From Oscillatoriaceae cyanobacterium Prado104 (GTDB taxonomy: Bacteria > Cyanobacteriota > Cyanobacteriia > Cyanobacteriales > Microcoleaceae): 64,000 nt of DNA. Position 1 is the first letter of the stretch. Each line of letters begins with the position of its first letter. The position numbers were made by a program, and so were the translations under genes. The notes under the pieces are model-generated. The model was given only the letters and a program-made list of their open reading frames with translations. It searched no databases and was not told the DNA's origin. The stretch spans positions 62,001 through 126,000 of the forward strand of contig JALOON010000046.1 in assembly GCA_025454405.1 (NCBI GenBank), read 5' to 3'. This document shows positions 45,430 through 53,771 of the stretch, one piece after another.

Positions 45430-46563
45430 TTATTTTTGAAGGGGATAGTTGAAATTTGAAAAAGCAAATGCCCAACGCTGTTCTACTCGCTTGCTGTCTT
45501 CTACTGAAAGATTAAAGTTATTTTTCTTGTAGGATTTTTGCGAATCAATATAGGCTTTAAAAGCAGGTTCTGCCCGATCGAATCCTTCTAAATCGAGTGT
45601 TTTATAAATCCGAGATAACTCTGCGATCGGATCTCGTTCTAGGTCTTCAAAACGAATCTCTACTAAATGCCCGTCGCCGATCGAGTCTCGATCGAGCAAA
45701 AATCGTTGCATCATTTGTTCGTAGAGAGATAGGACAGTTTCATCCGCATTTGCTGAGTCGATAACCTGCAAAGTCGTAAGTTTTGATAAAGTGTGATGCA
45801 GATTCTGGGAAGATGCAAATATATCGTAAGGGGAACGATAAATATGAATGAATTTTGCATCGGGAAACATTTCTAGCAACAAGCGAACGCGGGCTGTATT
45901 CACGGGATTTTTCAAAATCAGCGGCTTATTGTCTGCATGAATGGTGGCAATTTGCAGCAGTTTGTAATACTTCTGTTTAAATTCGTCGATCGCCCGTTGG
46001 GGAGCACCCTCCATTAATACATACTTTTTAAACAAATACAATGTTTTGTGCGGAAACAAAAAATTAATATAGAAGGCATGAGGCGTCATTTTTGCTAGGG
46101 GAAATTCTTCTTCCTGGGGCGCATCTACAGGCCAAATCATATTGTCCATAGGGCGCTTGAGAGGCACGATTTTTGATAGTAATGGCTTCAACCAACTTTG
46201 ACCTACTAGGGAACAGTCGGGCACCATTGCTTGATACATTGACAGATAGCCGAAGGTTTTATCCTGCGTCATTAAATTGTGGAGGTGCGTGGTGCCGCTG
46301 CGCCAATAACCAATAATAAATACAGGAGCACGATCGATCTCAATCTTAGCAATTTGTTGGCTGCAGGCGATTGTTTCCCAGAGGCGTAATGGCAGCGTTA
46401 TTAAGCTGGAGATAATTACAAGTAGCAAACGCAATCCGTAACGCGGATGTATGCCAATGGAGAAATGGATCAGGCGCACGATATTTGACAGTCGGGTAAA
46501 TCCAATTAAACCCAACTGATAGCCAAAGTCTTTAGGGAGATTGAATGATTTTTCTGATGTCAT
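45430..46563 (-). CDS. PAPS-dependent sulfotransferase, membrane associated
   Basis: The 377-residue protein has the 5'-phosphosulfate loop GYWRSGTTHLHNLM (85-98) and the 3'-phosphate motif IYRSPYDIFASSQ (241-253), both intact. A hydrophobic stretch (about 44-60) before the fold indicates membrane contact. The enzyme would move sulfate from PAPS to an alcohol on a lipid or polyketide. Last gene of the minus-strand run (KASIII, AlkB, SDR, sulfotransferase). Start ATG 46563. Confidence 0.88.
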   Translation of the reverse strand: MTSEKSFNLPKDFGYQLGLIGFTRLSNIVRLIHFSIGIHPRYGLRLLLVIISSLITLPLRLWETIACSQQIAKIEIDRAPVFIIGYWRSGTTHLHNLMTQDKTFGYLSMYQAMVPDCSLVGQSWLKPLLSKIVPLKRPMDNMIWPVDAPQEEEFPLAKMTPHAFYINFLFPHKTLYLFKKYVLMEGAPQRAIDEFKQKYYKLLQIATIHADNKPLILKNPVNTARVRLLLEMFPDAKFIHIYRSPYDIFASSQNLHHTLSKLTTLQVIDSANADETVLSLYEQMMQRFLLDRDSIGDGHLVEIRFEDLERDPIAELSRIYKTLDLEGFDRAEPAFKAYIDSQKSYKKNNFNLSVEDSKRVEQRWAFAFSNFNYPLQK

Positions 46564-46608
46564 GTTTTTGAGATGTTATATTATCTTCAGTTTATTGAAT
46601 GTTATTCC

Positions 46609-46670
46609 GGTAGGGGCGGGTTCACCAACAATATTTGCCAAAAACAGACTGTCTCGAAAACCCGCCCCGG
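46609..46670. repeat. GGGGCGGGTT / AACCCGCCCC element
   Basis: Copy of the 2505-2594 family with middle CACCAACAATATTTGCCAAA. A near-identical copy lies 1 kb away at 47600-47662, so the SDR gene is flanked by direct repeats of about 62 bp. Confidence 0.85.
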
Positions 46671-46678
46671 TATATGTA

Positions 46679-47470
46679 TTATGCGCGATCCGAACGCAAG
46701 CTCAAAGGAGGTCGAGGAAACCATTTTTCGATCGCATGGTTAAAGATATGTTCCTTGATTCGATCGGGCATAATTCCAAGCAGTCGCACAAACTGATATT
46801 GCCAAAAAGGAAAGCAATACAGGCGCTGTTTTTGCTCGATCGCTTTGACAATTTGAGGAATCGCCCGATCGAGAGTCATGCACCAATGGCGGGGAATTTG
46901 ATGCTTCACAGTCATCTCTGTCTCGATAAAACCAGGACAAATAGTAGTAACAGAAATACCGTGAGGTTTTAAAGTCCAATAAAAACCTTCTAGTTGGTAA
47001 TTTAAGGCAGCTTTGGAAGCGCAATAAGTGCTCATTCTCGGTATTGAACCGATCGCTGCTAGACTAGAAATTCCCACAATCTGACCTCGACCTCGTTTTA
47101 ACATAGTTTCGACGATGGGAACTAGGGTGTATGTACTGCCGATCGCATTGGTCAACATTACTTCATTAAAGCATTCTAGATCGAGATTTGGCTCTAATTG
47201 TTGGTAGGTAACTCCGGCATTGATAATTGCTAGATCGATCGCGCCTAATTCTTGTTCTACTTTGGCGATGGTTTGAGCTATAATTTGTTTGTCAGTTATA
47301 TCAGCACAATAGGTTCGCAAAAGTCCGCGATCGGATGCTAAAGATTGATAAAGATCTGCTAAATTTGCTTCTCGACGGGCTACTGCGGCAACACTGCAAC
47401 CGCGCGCTAGATAGTGCAGGACTAATCTACGACCAATTCCTGAAGATCCGCCAGTAATAAAAACAATCAT
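46679..47470 (-). CDS. short-chain dehydrogenase/reductase
   Basis: The 263-residue SDR has GGSSGIG (7-13), NAG (84-86), catalytic Ser in GISSLA (about 135-136) and Y149-x-x-x-K153, all intact. The last 60 residues are more hydrophobic than in soluble SDRs (YCFPFWQYQFVRLLGI), suggesting membrane binding as in lipid 3-ketoreductases. It would reduce a keto group made by the ketosynthase or oxidise an alcohol. Start ATG 47470. Confidence 0.93.
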   Translation of the reverse strand: MIVFITGGSSGIGRRLVLHYLARGCSVAAVARREANLADLYQSLASDRGLLRTYCADITDKQIIAQTIAKVEQELGAIDLAIINAGVTYQQLEPNLDLECFNEVMLTNAIGSTYTLVPIVETMLKRGRGQIVGISSLAAIGSIPRMSTYCASKAALNYQLEGFYWTLKPHGISVTTICPGFIETEMTVKHQIPRHWCMTLDRAIPQIVKAIEQKQRLYCFPFWQYQFVRLLGIMPDRIKEHIFNHAIEKWFPRPPLSLRSDRA

Positions 47471-47599
47471 ATTTTATGTTTTTATCTATTCTACAAAACC
47501 AAAGAAATCTGTTTTTTTGAACCGCAGAGGGCGCAGAGGGCGCAGAGTAAGAGAAGAGAGAGATAAATTAGCTGGCATCCAGTCGATTAGCCCTCATAT

Positions 47600-47662
47600 G
47601 GTAGGGGCGGGTTCACCAACAATATTTGCCAATAATTTACAATCTTAAAAACCCGCCCTGGC
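47600..47662. repeat. GGGGCGGGTT / AACCCGCCCT element
   Basis: Direct-repeat partner of 46609-46670, sharing GGTTCACCAACAATATTTGC. The neighbouring 47523-47570 holds GCAGAGGGCGCAGAGGGCGC words like those at 40689. Confidence 0.85.
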
Positions 47663-47669
47663 CGGGATG

Positions 47670-48800
47670 TTAATCTTCTAAATAAGGATGGACGACTTTT
47701 TGGAAAAGAGGCGGTACTAATGAAAGGAAATACATAATTGAGTAGTTGTAAGGATAATGCGGGGCGCGATCGTCATATCTCAAGGCATGATAAGGACGGT
47801 GAGGATAAAGATGGTGATCGCTATGTCTTAATAGATTCAAGAGGGCTAAGTCATGAATGAATAACCCTGAAGACCAGGCATGATGCGCTTTTACTGGCTC
47901 GTATTCTCCCGATTCATCGAGGTTGCGAGTCATTCCGTAATGTTGTAAATAGTTAGTCCACTCCAGTTTCATAATCGCAATTAGACAGTGTAAAACGAAG
48001 AAAATGCCTCCACTCCAGCCGCCCAAACTAATAGCAAGACACAGCCAAAATAGAGTTATTCCGTACCAGAGAAGCAGTTCGTTATGCCAGAAAGATTGAC
48101 CGGATTTAGTCAAGCGATCGCGCTCGCAAGCAATGGATTCGCAAACATTTCCTTTAAAACTTTGCCACCAAAAGCTATAGATACTTTGTCCGCGCTTAGC
48201 AGTAGCAAAATCGAGAGGTGTGCCGACATAACGGTGATGAATTTTGAGGTGGACAATTTTGAATGTGCCGAAGCCAACGGTTGAGAGAAGCAGGCCGCCA
48301 ATTAGGCGATCGAATTTCTGAGGGCGGTGAATTAATTCGTGACCGATATTGATAGCGCACATCCCGCTAAAGATGCCAGTTGATAATAAATAGCCCGTGC
48401 TTCCCCAAAGATTTAGAATGCCAGAATTCCAATAAGTAATGGCTGCATAAAGCATCGTGATTTGTGCTAAGATACTGAGTAATGGCAGCACGCGGTAGTA
48501 AGTTTGCCATCCCGCCCTAGAGGATAAATTTGTCGGTACGGGTGCGATCGCGTAGGGAAAAATTGTTTCAACTACAGGAACTACAATATAGGCGATCGCC
48601 AGCGGCAGAAAGGCAACAATATTAGCAATATTGGCATCATTACTTGCAACGCCCAGCCATGCTGTCAAGATCGGGATTGCAGGGATGCCAAAAGCCAGGA
48701 GAAAGCCCACACTTCCTACTAGGAAATCGATCGATCGATATCGATCGTTAGCTTCATCTCGATTTAAGTAGTTACTCTCGTTCAATTTTCTCAGCCTCAA
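47670..48800 (-). CDS. AlkB-type alkane 1-monooxygenase/fatty-acid hydroxylase
   Basis: The product is about 376 residues with several membrane segments and the AlkB histidine pattern: HELIH (about 154-158), HLKIHHRYVGT (184-194), NYLQHYGM and LLRHSDHHLYPHRPY. The last three match the diagnostic AlkB boxes. The enzyme inserts oxygen at an unactivated C-H of a chain and needs rubredoxin or ferredoxin. No ATG exists near the start; candidates are TTG 48854, 48800 and 48785. TTG 48800 is chosen because it overlaps the ketosynthase stop as TTGA, implying translational coupling; TTG 48785 has GAGG upstream. Confidence 0.88.
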   Translation of the reverse strand: MRLRKLNESNYLNRDEANDRYRSIDFLVGSVGFLLAFGIPAIPILTAWLGVASNDANIANIVAFLPLAIAYIVVPVVETIFPYAIAPVPTNLSSRAGWQTYYRVLPLLSILAQITMLYAAITYWNSGILNLWGSTGYLLSTGIFSGMCAINIGHELIHRPQKFDRLIGGLLLSTVGFGTFKIVHLKIHHRYVGTPLDFATAKRGQSIYSFWWQSFKGNVCESIACERDRLTKSGQSFWHNELLLWYGITLFWLCLAISLGGWSGGIFFVLHCLIAIMKLEWTNYLQHYGMTRNLDESGEYEPVKAHHAWSSGLFIHDLALLNLLRHSDHHLYPHRPYHALRYDDRAPHYPYNYSIMYFLSLVPPLFQKVVHPYLED

Positions 48801-49834
48801 TATGTTAACTGTACGACGGAAGCTACCAGACCGGCACTCACGGGAACCAAGCAAATAGGGTCGCCTCTTTTGAGTTTACCTTCTGTTTCTGCCAGTCGGA
48901 TTCCCAACGGAACGCTAGCTGAAACTACATTGCCAAAACGGGGATATACTTCCAAATAAATTTTTTCAACGGGAATACCTCTTTTCGGCAAAAACTCTTC
49001 ATAAACAGTTTTTGATGGCGCGTGGGGAAAATACCAAACTTTACTAGCAGGAGTATCGATCGCGCTATCTATCAGTTCGCCCAAGCATTTTTCGCCCTCG
49101 CGAAACAAATCTTGACCGTAAGAGACAAATCGATCGATTCCATTTTTGCCAATCCGTTCGCTAGGTGCGACGAAGCTTTCATAACCATTGAGAGGAATCG
49201 TACACAAATCGGCAAATTCCGATCGAGAATTATAATCAAATTGCCATTCATCGTCACTGGGAAGTAGAATAGTTGCGGTTGCAGCCTCGCCGATGGTATA
49301 CATGGGAAAGGTATATTCTAGGGTTCTAAAATCGCGAATTTCCCAGTTGTCATGCAAACCAACATGAAATTCTCCATTGATAATGGCGATCGCTTTAAAA
49401 CTTCCTGCTTTGAGCATTAAGTAAGCAATTTGTAATGCCCTCGTCCAACTCATGCAGGCATCGGTAATATCGAAACAGTTGACTGTTTTCATGCCTCTAG
49501 CTTGGGCATAAAAATAAGCATTGGCAGGTTCGAGAAAACCTTTACCAACGCCGCAATAAATCAACAGATCGATGTCCTGGGCGGATATATTGGCTCGATC
49601 GATCGCCTCATCCATTGCCCCTAAAATCAAATCTTCTCCTCTTTCTCCTGCCTGAATATCGCGCCAATAACGGGTTTGCGCTCCTGTTCGATTTAATAGT
49701 TTTTCAACTAACTTCAAATAAGGAGTTTTTTTCAAGGCCGATCGTTCGGGATTGCATTTAGAGATATGTTCGATGAGAGCGTCGTTGGTGAGTTTTCTCG
49801 ATGGTATGCGGTAAGCGATCGAAGCAATTTTCAT
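48797..49834 (-). CDS. ketoacyl-ACP synthase III (KASIII/FabH-like)
   Basis: The 345-residue thiolase-fold enzyme has the Cys-His-Asn triad intact: C127 in ITDACMSW, H271 in YFPHAPSK and N302 in RFGNVVSA. The usual N-H pair of housekeeping FabH is diverged (no HQAN), as in secondary-metabolism KASIII and OleA-like proteins. It would start or condense acyl chains from acyl-CoA or acyl-ACP. First gene of the minus-strand run and overlaps the AlkB start. Start ATG 49834. Confidence 0.9.
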   Translation of the reverse strand: MKIASIAYRIPSRKLTNDALIEHISKCNPERSALKKTPYLKLVEKLLNRTGAQTRYWRDIQAGERGEDLILGAMDEAIDRANISAQDIDLLIYCGVGKGFLEPANAYFYAQARGMKTVNCFDITDACMSWTRALQIAYLMLKAGSFKAIAIINGEFHVGLHDNWEIRDFRTLEYTFPMYTIGEAATATILLPSDDEWQFDYNSRSEFADLCTIPLNGYESFVAPSERIGKNGIDRFVSYGQDLFREGEKCLGELIDSAIDTPASKVWYFPHAPSKTVYEEFLPKRGIPVEKIYLEVYPRFGNVVSASVPLGIRLAETEGKLKRGDPICLVPVSAGLVASVVQLTY

Positions 49835-50517
49835 TCAATTTTCACCAGATATGAAAAACATTTTTGAACTTATCAAATATTTTCTTACTTTTTACTTGAC
49901 TGGATCGGCCACAACTACAGTTGAACTTGAATAATACCCACGGGAGGTTTATTGTAGAAGAAACACGAATTATTTGGGACTGTGCCAAAACAGAGATATT
50001 GCACCATTATTAACAATCCTGTAGGGGCGGGTTCGCCAACAGCTTTCAACGCAGCAGATATGTTAAATAAACCCGCCCCCACCCACGAAAAACTCCCAAT
50101 TGACTGCCGATGCAAGATGTCAGTTAAAACACGCTTGTCTCCATTATATCTTGTGCGGGCAGTGCGATCGATTTTGATACAATTGCTTACATAATGTCAT
50201 TGCAAGTGAAACCAAGTGAAACAAAGCAATCATCAACATTCAGATTTTTTTGTTCCGCGCAATGAGAGACAATAACGATATTAAGCGTTTGGGTTCAGAA
50301 ACCGGGTTTCTTTCTAGATATCTCGCTACCCACCCAGATTTTTCGGAGAAACCCGGTTTCTTTTCCTAGCCTAGGGACTCAAACAAAAACGGGGTTGATT
50401 CCCATATCGCGTTTAAATTATTCATGCAACTTACAAGAATGGTAATCTAGTAAAAGTACAATTTAAGTGCGATATATCTGATATAATCAAATGGCAAGTC
50501 TATCAAATCTATATTAG
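49835..50517. repeat. gene-free region with repeats
   Basis: Contains a GGGGCGGGTT/AACCCGCCCC element (50005-50104), two inverted words of the CAGAAACCGGGTTTCTTTCT / GAGAAACCCGGTTTCTTTT family (50291, 50349) and AT-rich DNA. A minus-strand frame at 49915-50115 merely translates the element. It marks the right border of the lipid/halogenase block. Confidence 0.7.
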
Positions 50518-51567
50518 ATGTACATACCTGTTTCTTTCGACGGCGGTATTCAAAGGAACGAAGCCATAGAAATCAAAGTCAGAAACTTTAAAGAGTTAAA
50601 CTTACAGGAAAGACATATTGAAGAGTTCTTGCGCAAAAACATTAATTTGCTCTTTGGGGATGACGAAACTCTTCTAGTTGTCGGTCAACAAGTTCGCAAT
50701 GCAAGTAACGGGATTAGCGACCTGACTGCCATTGATGCAGATGGAAATATTGTGCTTATCGAGATTAAACGCGACGTACAAGACATCAAGGCAAGAAAAG
50801 AACCTTTTGAATTTCAAGCTATCAGGTATGCCGCAAGTTATGCCAAAATTTCGACACCTGAATCTCTTGTAGAGTCGGTCTATAGCTCGTATATTGAGAT
50901 ACACAAAGATGAATATGAATTAGGCGATTTGACTCCTGGTGAAAAAGCGAGACGAGAGTTAAATAAATTCTTGTCAAGTAATGACGCACTTAAAACCTTT
51001 AATAAAAAACAAAGAATCATACTTATAGCCTCATCCTTTGACGAGCAAACCCTCTCTGCCGTTGCTTGGTTGATTTCAAATGGGGTGGATGTTATCTGTC
51101 TTAATATCACTCCTGTTTTTATAGGAGAGCAAGGTTTTTTGAGTATTGAAAAAAATTTACCTCCGGCACAATTGGATGATTTTTACGTGGGTTTAGCTGG
51201 ATTAGGTTCTACAATTAAGGGAGACATTATATCCAATGCTTCTGCCATTAAGAGAACTTTTATACCTCGAATGGACAAGCTGTTTGAGTGGCAAATAATC
51301 AAAACAGGGGACTGCCTGGAAATTAAAACATTTGATGGCTCTGAAGCTATAATAATTGACCATAGATTTGTCAGATTTAATGGAGAAGAAATTTCTTATA
51401 ATATTTGGGGAAAGAAAGTTACTGGGTGGTCTTCTATAAATATTTATGAATGGGCAGTGCTTAGTTCAATCAAGAAGACTTTACATGAACTAAGGGCAGA
51501 AAAAATGGCAGAGTTGGAAGCCCAAGCCAGTCAAAGTGAAAAATTTCACAACGAAGATGTTGGATAA
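50518..51567 (+). CDS. NucS/DUF91-like PD-(D/E)XK nuclease-domain protein
   Basis: The 349-residue protein has an N-terminal nuclease domain: HIEEFLRKNINLLFGDD, then the metal-site Asp in GISDLTAIDADGNIV and E-x-K in LIEIKRD, as in NucS-type endonucleases. A central helical region and a C-terminal beta domain (about 245-320) followed by a Lys/Glu/Ala-rich tail are unrecognised. The DNA is AT-richer than neighbouring genes and the gene stands alone between repeat clusters, suggesting transfer. It may act in DNA repair or defence; not assignable. Start ATG 50518 without a clear ribosome-binding site. Confidence 0.75.
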   Translation: MYIPVSFDGGIQRNEAIEIKVRNFKELNLQERHIEEFLRKNINLLFGDDETLLVVGQQVRNASNGISDLTAIDADGNIVLIEIKRDVQDIKARKEPFEFQAIRYAASYAKISTPESLVESVYSSYIEIHKDEYELGDLTPGEKARRELNKFLSSNDALKTFNKKQRIILIASSFDEQTLSAVAWLISNGVDVICLNITPVFIGEQGFLSIEKNLPPAQLDDFYVGLAGLGSTIKGDIISNASAIKRTFIPRMDKLFEWQIIKTGDCLEIKTFDGSEAIIIDHRFVRFNGEEISYNIWGKKVTGWSSINIYEWAVLSSIKKTLHELRAEKMAELEAQASQSEKFHNEDVG

Positions 51568-51579
51568 ATTATATGCAAA

Positions 51580-51854
51580 AAAGGTGCGCAATGCGCACCT
51601 TACAAAATTCGATCGCACTTATCCATCCTGCAACTTCAACAACGGTTCAATCTGCTGCCGTTGAAACTGCAATTCATCCGCCAAAGGTTGATAAATTTCT
51701 CGATCGCCCTTGTCATCGCAATAATCCCAAAGACCGTTCTCATCGTTGGGATGAAAAGGCTATTTGCGGTGCGACCGTTGCCGTTAGAAATTAACGCAAA
51801 ATAGCCGTTTCTGGGAGCACCTTGACAGGGCTGGGTGCGCACTGCGCACCTTAC
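51580..51854. mobile_element. chimeric repeat element carrying a copy of the family 1 glycosidase tail
   Basis: The ends are palindromic words GGTGCGCAATGCGCACCTTA (51583) and GGTGCGCACTGCGCACCTTA (51835). Positions 51619-51738 are the reverse complement of 3735-3853, the last 40 codons of the broken GH1 gene, with about 7 differences in 119 bp. Positions 51738-51834 match 4065-4162 in direct orientation. The unit thus joins two pieces of the 3.7-4.2 kb locus in altered order. Confidence 0.82.
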
Positions 51855-51890
51855 TGCCACAGAAATATGTTACCGCATAATTCCTAACAA

Positions 51891-52337
51891 TTAACCTTGA
51901 GGAATTAACTGCAAGAAAGCATCGAAATCCTTCACAGCTTTTTGATAGCCGCTAACAACTTTGGGATAATCAACAGCTTTAGCAGCAATATCAATATTAA
52001 CCAAATCCGCAAACAAACTCTTAGTTAAAGCAGCAGCTTGTTCTTGAGATTTAGGTAACAGATTCTCAGACACATCTTTCATCGCCCCGCGCAAGTCACC
52101 GAGAGGTCCGTGAATGTAAGTCCTGATATTAATCCAGTCCTTCTTCTGAATTAGGGTTTCCAGTTTATCCATGCGCAATCGCAACTCTGTAAGGGGGGGA
52201 ACATAACGCTGAATTTGCTGTACCTGGGCTGCTGTATAAGTAGTAGGAACTTTTGCTGCTGTCCCACTGCTGCAACTTACCAGAAATACCATCAAGAGTG
52301 CCATTATTGAGGCAAAAATTGAACGCGGACGAATCAT
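51891..52337 (-). CDS. psbQ: photosystem II protein PsbQ (CyanoQ)
   Basis: The 148-residue protein starts with a lipoprotein signal peptide (lipobox LVSC with C22) and continues as a four-helix bundle: QVQQIQRYVPPLTELRLRMD and DLVNIDIAAKAVDYPKVVSG. It is the lumenal lipid-anchored CyanoQ subunit that stabilises the oxygen-evolving complex. Start ATG 52337; length normal. Confidence 0.92.
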   Translation of the reverse strand: MIRPRSIFASIMALLMVFLVSCSSGTAAKVPTTYTAAQVQQIQRYVPPLTELRLRMDKLETLIQKKDWINIRTYIHGPLGDLRGAMKDVSENLLPKSQEQAAALTKSLFADLVNIDIAAKAVDYPKVVSGYQKAVKDFDAFLQLIPQG

Positions 52338-52486
52338 ATCAATTGTAGGTTGTTAGATTTGAGATTTCTCGCAGCATACGGACGCAGACAGCCGCCCTCA
52401 AGTTACTCGTTCCCAGGCTCTGCCTGGGAACGCAGATCCAGAGGCTCTGCCTCGATCGCCCCGCAGCGAGAGTTGGGTACAAAAGA

Positions 52487-53338
52487 TTATTTTACCTCTT
52501 TTCGGCGCAGAAAATTCACCAAAGCCTCGCTAACTTTTTCCGACCAATGTTCTTGGGGATAATGCCCTGCTTTTTCCAGTTTAACTAACTGTGCATTTTG
52601 CAGGGAGGCAGCTAATTTTTCAGCGGGTTCAACACTCAGCCAAGGGTCAGTTAAACCCCACACCAATAAAGTTGGGTGAGTCCAATTTTTCCAACCGGAT
52701 TCTATTTCTGTCATTGATTGTGGCAGTTGAATGTTGCGAACCGTATTCATGAGCGATCGCCCCGCATCCGAACTCTTCAAAAACGGCCGCCGGTAAACAT
52801 CTAAATCCCCATCTGATATCGGATACCCGCTGCCGCCTTCGAGAGTGCGATCGACCAACAGCGGGTCTTGAGTCATCATGTCGCCAATAAAAGGTATTCC
52901 CAACTGCTGCATTTTCCAAGGCAACTTTGCCTCTGCTGAAACTGGCGTGTTGATGACAGCCAAACGCTCAATTTTATCGGGATTTCGCAAAGCATATTGA
53001 ATGCCAGTAGAAGCTAAAAATCCTTGAACTATGAGATAAAAACTGTTAATTTCTAAAGCTTGAATTAAGTCAGAAAAAGCTGTCACAAAAGCATCAGGCG
53101 TGTAAGCAAAATCGCGCTTGTCAGGTTTTGCCGATCGTCCGAAACCGATCCAATCCGGCGCGATCGAACGAAATCCCTGGGCTGCCAAATCTGGCATCAC
53201 CGCAGTCCAAGTAAAACTCTGGGAAGGCAAACCGTGAAGCAAGATTACAGGAGGTTTGTCAGTTTCGTTAACCGGATTGTCTTCTCCATAAAACCATTGC
53301 AGATTTCCTACTTGAATAGTCTTTTCTTCAATTGCCAC
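52487..53338 (-). CDS. alpha/beta-fold hydrolase family protein lacking the usual nucleophile
   Basis: The 283-residue protein has the family's oxyanion HGLPSQS, the APDWIGFGRS segment and a late GHYPQEHWSE histidine. The nucleophile elbow, normally G-x-S-x-G, reads IVQGFLAS (103-110), with Phe107 where Ser or Asp would be. The same V-Q-G-F type occurs in some cyanobacterial relatives as far as I recall, so it may be a conserved non-hydrolase branch. No signal peptide. Start ATG 53338. No link to the neighbouring psbQ is evident. Confidence 0.8.
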   Translation of the reverse strand: MAIEEKTIQVGNLQWFYGEDNPVNETDKPPVILLHGLPSQSFTWTAVMPDLAAQGFRSIAPDWIGFGRSAKPDKRDFAYTPDAFVTAFSDLIQALEINSFYLIVQGFLASTGIQYALRNPDKIERLAVINTPVSAEAKLPWKMQQLGIPFIGDMMTQDPLLVDRTLEGGSGYPISDGDLDVYRRPFLKSSDAGRSLMNTVRNIQLPQSMTEIESGWKNWTHPTLLVWGLTDPWLSVEPAEKLAASLQNAQLVKLEKAGHYPQEHWSEKVSEALVNFLRRKEVK

Positions 53339-53771
53339 TTCTTATTTCCCGCATAGTTGATAATTGAGAATACCAAGTCAGGGGGACATCAAGCAAGATA
53401 GAAGCGAAAATTATCAACTTCTTCTTTTCTCTTCCTTCGCGCTCTTCGCGTCTTCGCGGTTCATTCAAAATTACTCCTGCCCAAAGCGAGCGATCGCAAT
53501 GATACAGCAGATTGCAGGTTTATGAAGTACACCCCAGAAACCCGGTTGAAGAAACCGGGTTTCTCTGTACCTCACTTACTTGAAATCTGCTGTAATTCGC
53601 GAGTGCGGACGATCGTACTACCTTTCTTCTTCCTTCTTTCTTCTTCCTTCTTTCTTCTTCCTTCTTCCTTCTTCCTTCTTCCTTCTTCCTTCTTCCTTCT
53701 TCCTTCTTCTATAAAAAAGAAGCCCTTGCTTCATACAAGAGCTTCTAATTGAAAGTTCGATCGAACCAAGC
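53339..53771. repeat. intergenic region with TTCCTTC heptamers and GAAACCGGGTTTC inverted repeat
   Basis: AGAAACCCGGTTGAAGAAAC and CGGGTTTCTCT at 53531-53570 form an inverted pair. About 12 copies of CTTCCTT-type heptamers occupy 53625-53710, immediately before a likely petA terminator region. No gene is called. Confidence 0.8.

Noticed and set aside
49915-50115. Small minus-strand frame with SWVGAGLFNISAALKAVGEP
   Set aside because: Translation of a GGGGCGGGTT-family repeat; the same peptide pattern appears ahead of the Rieske gene.
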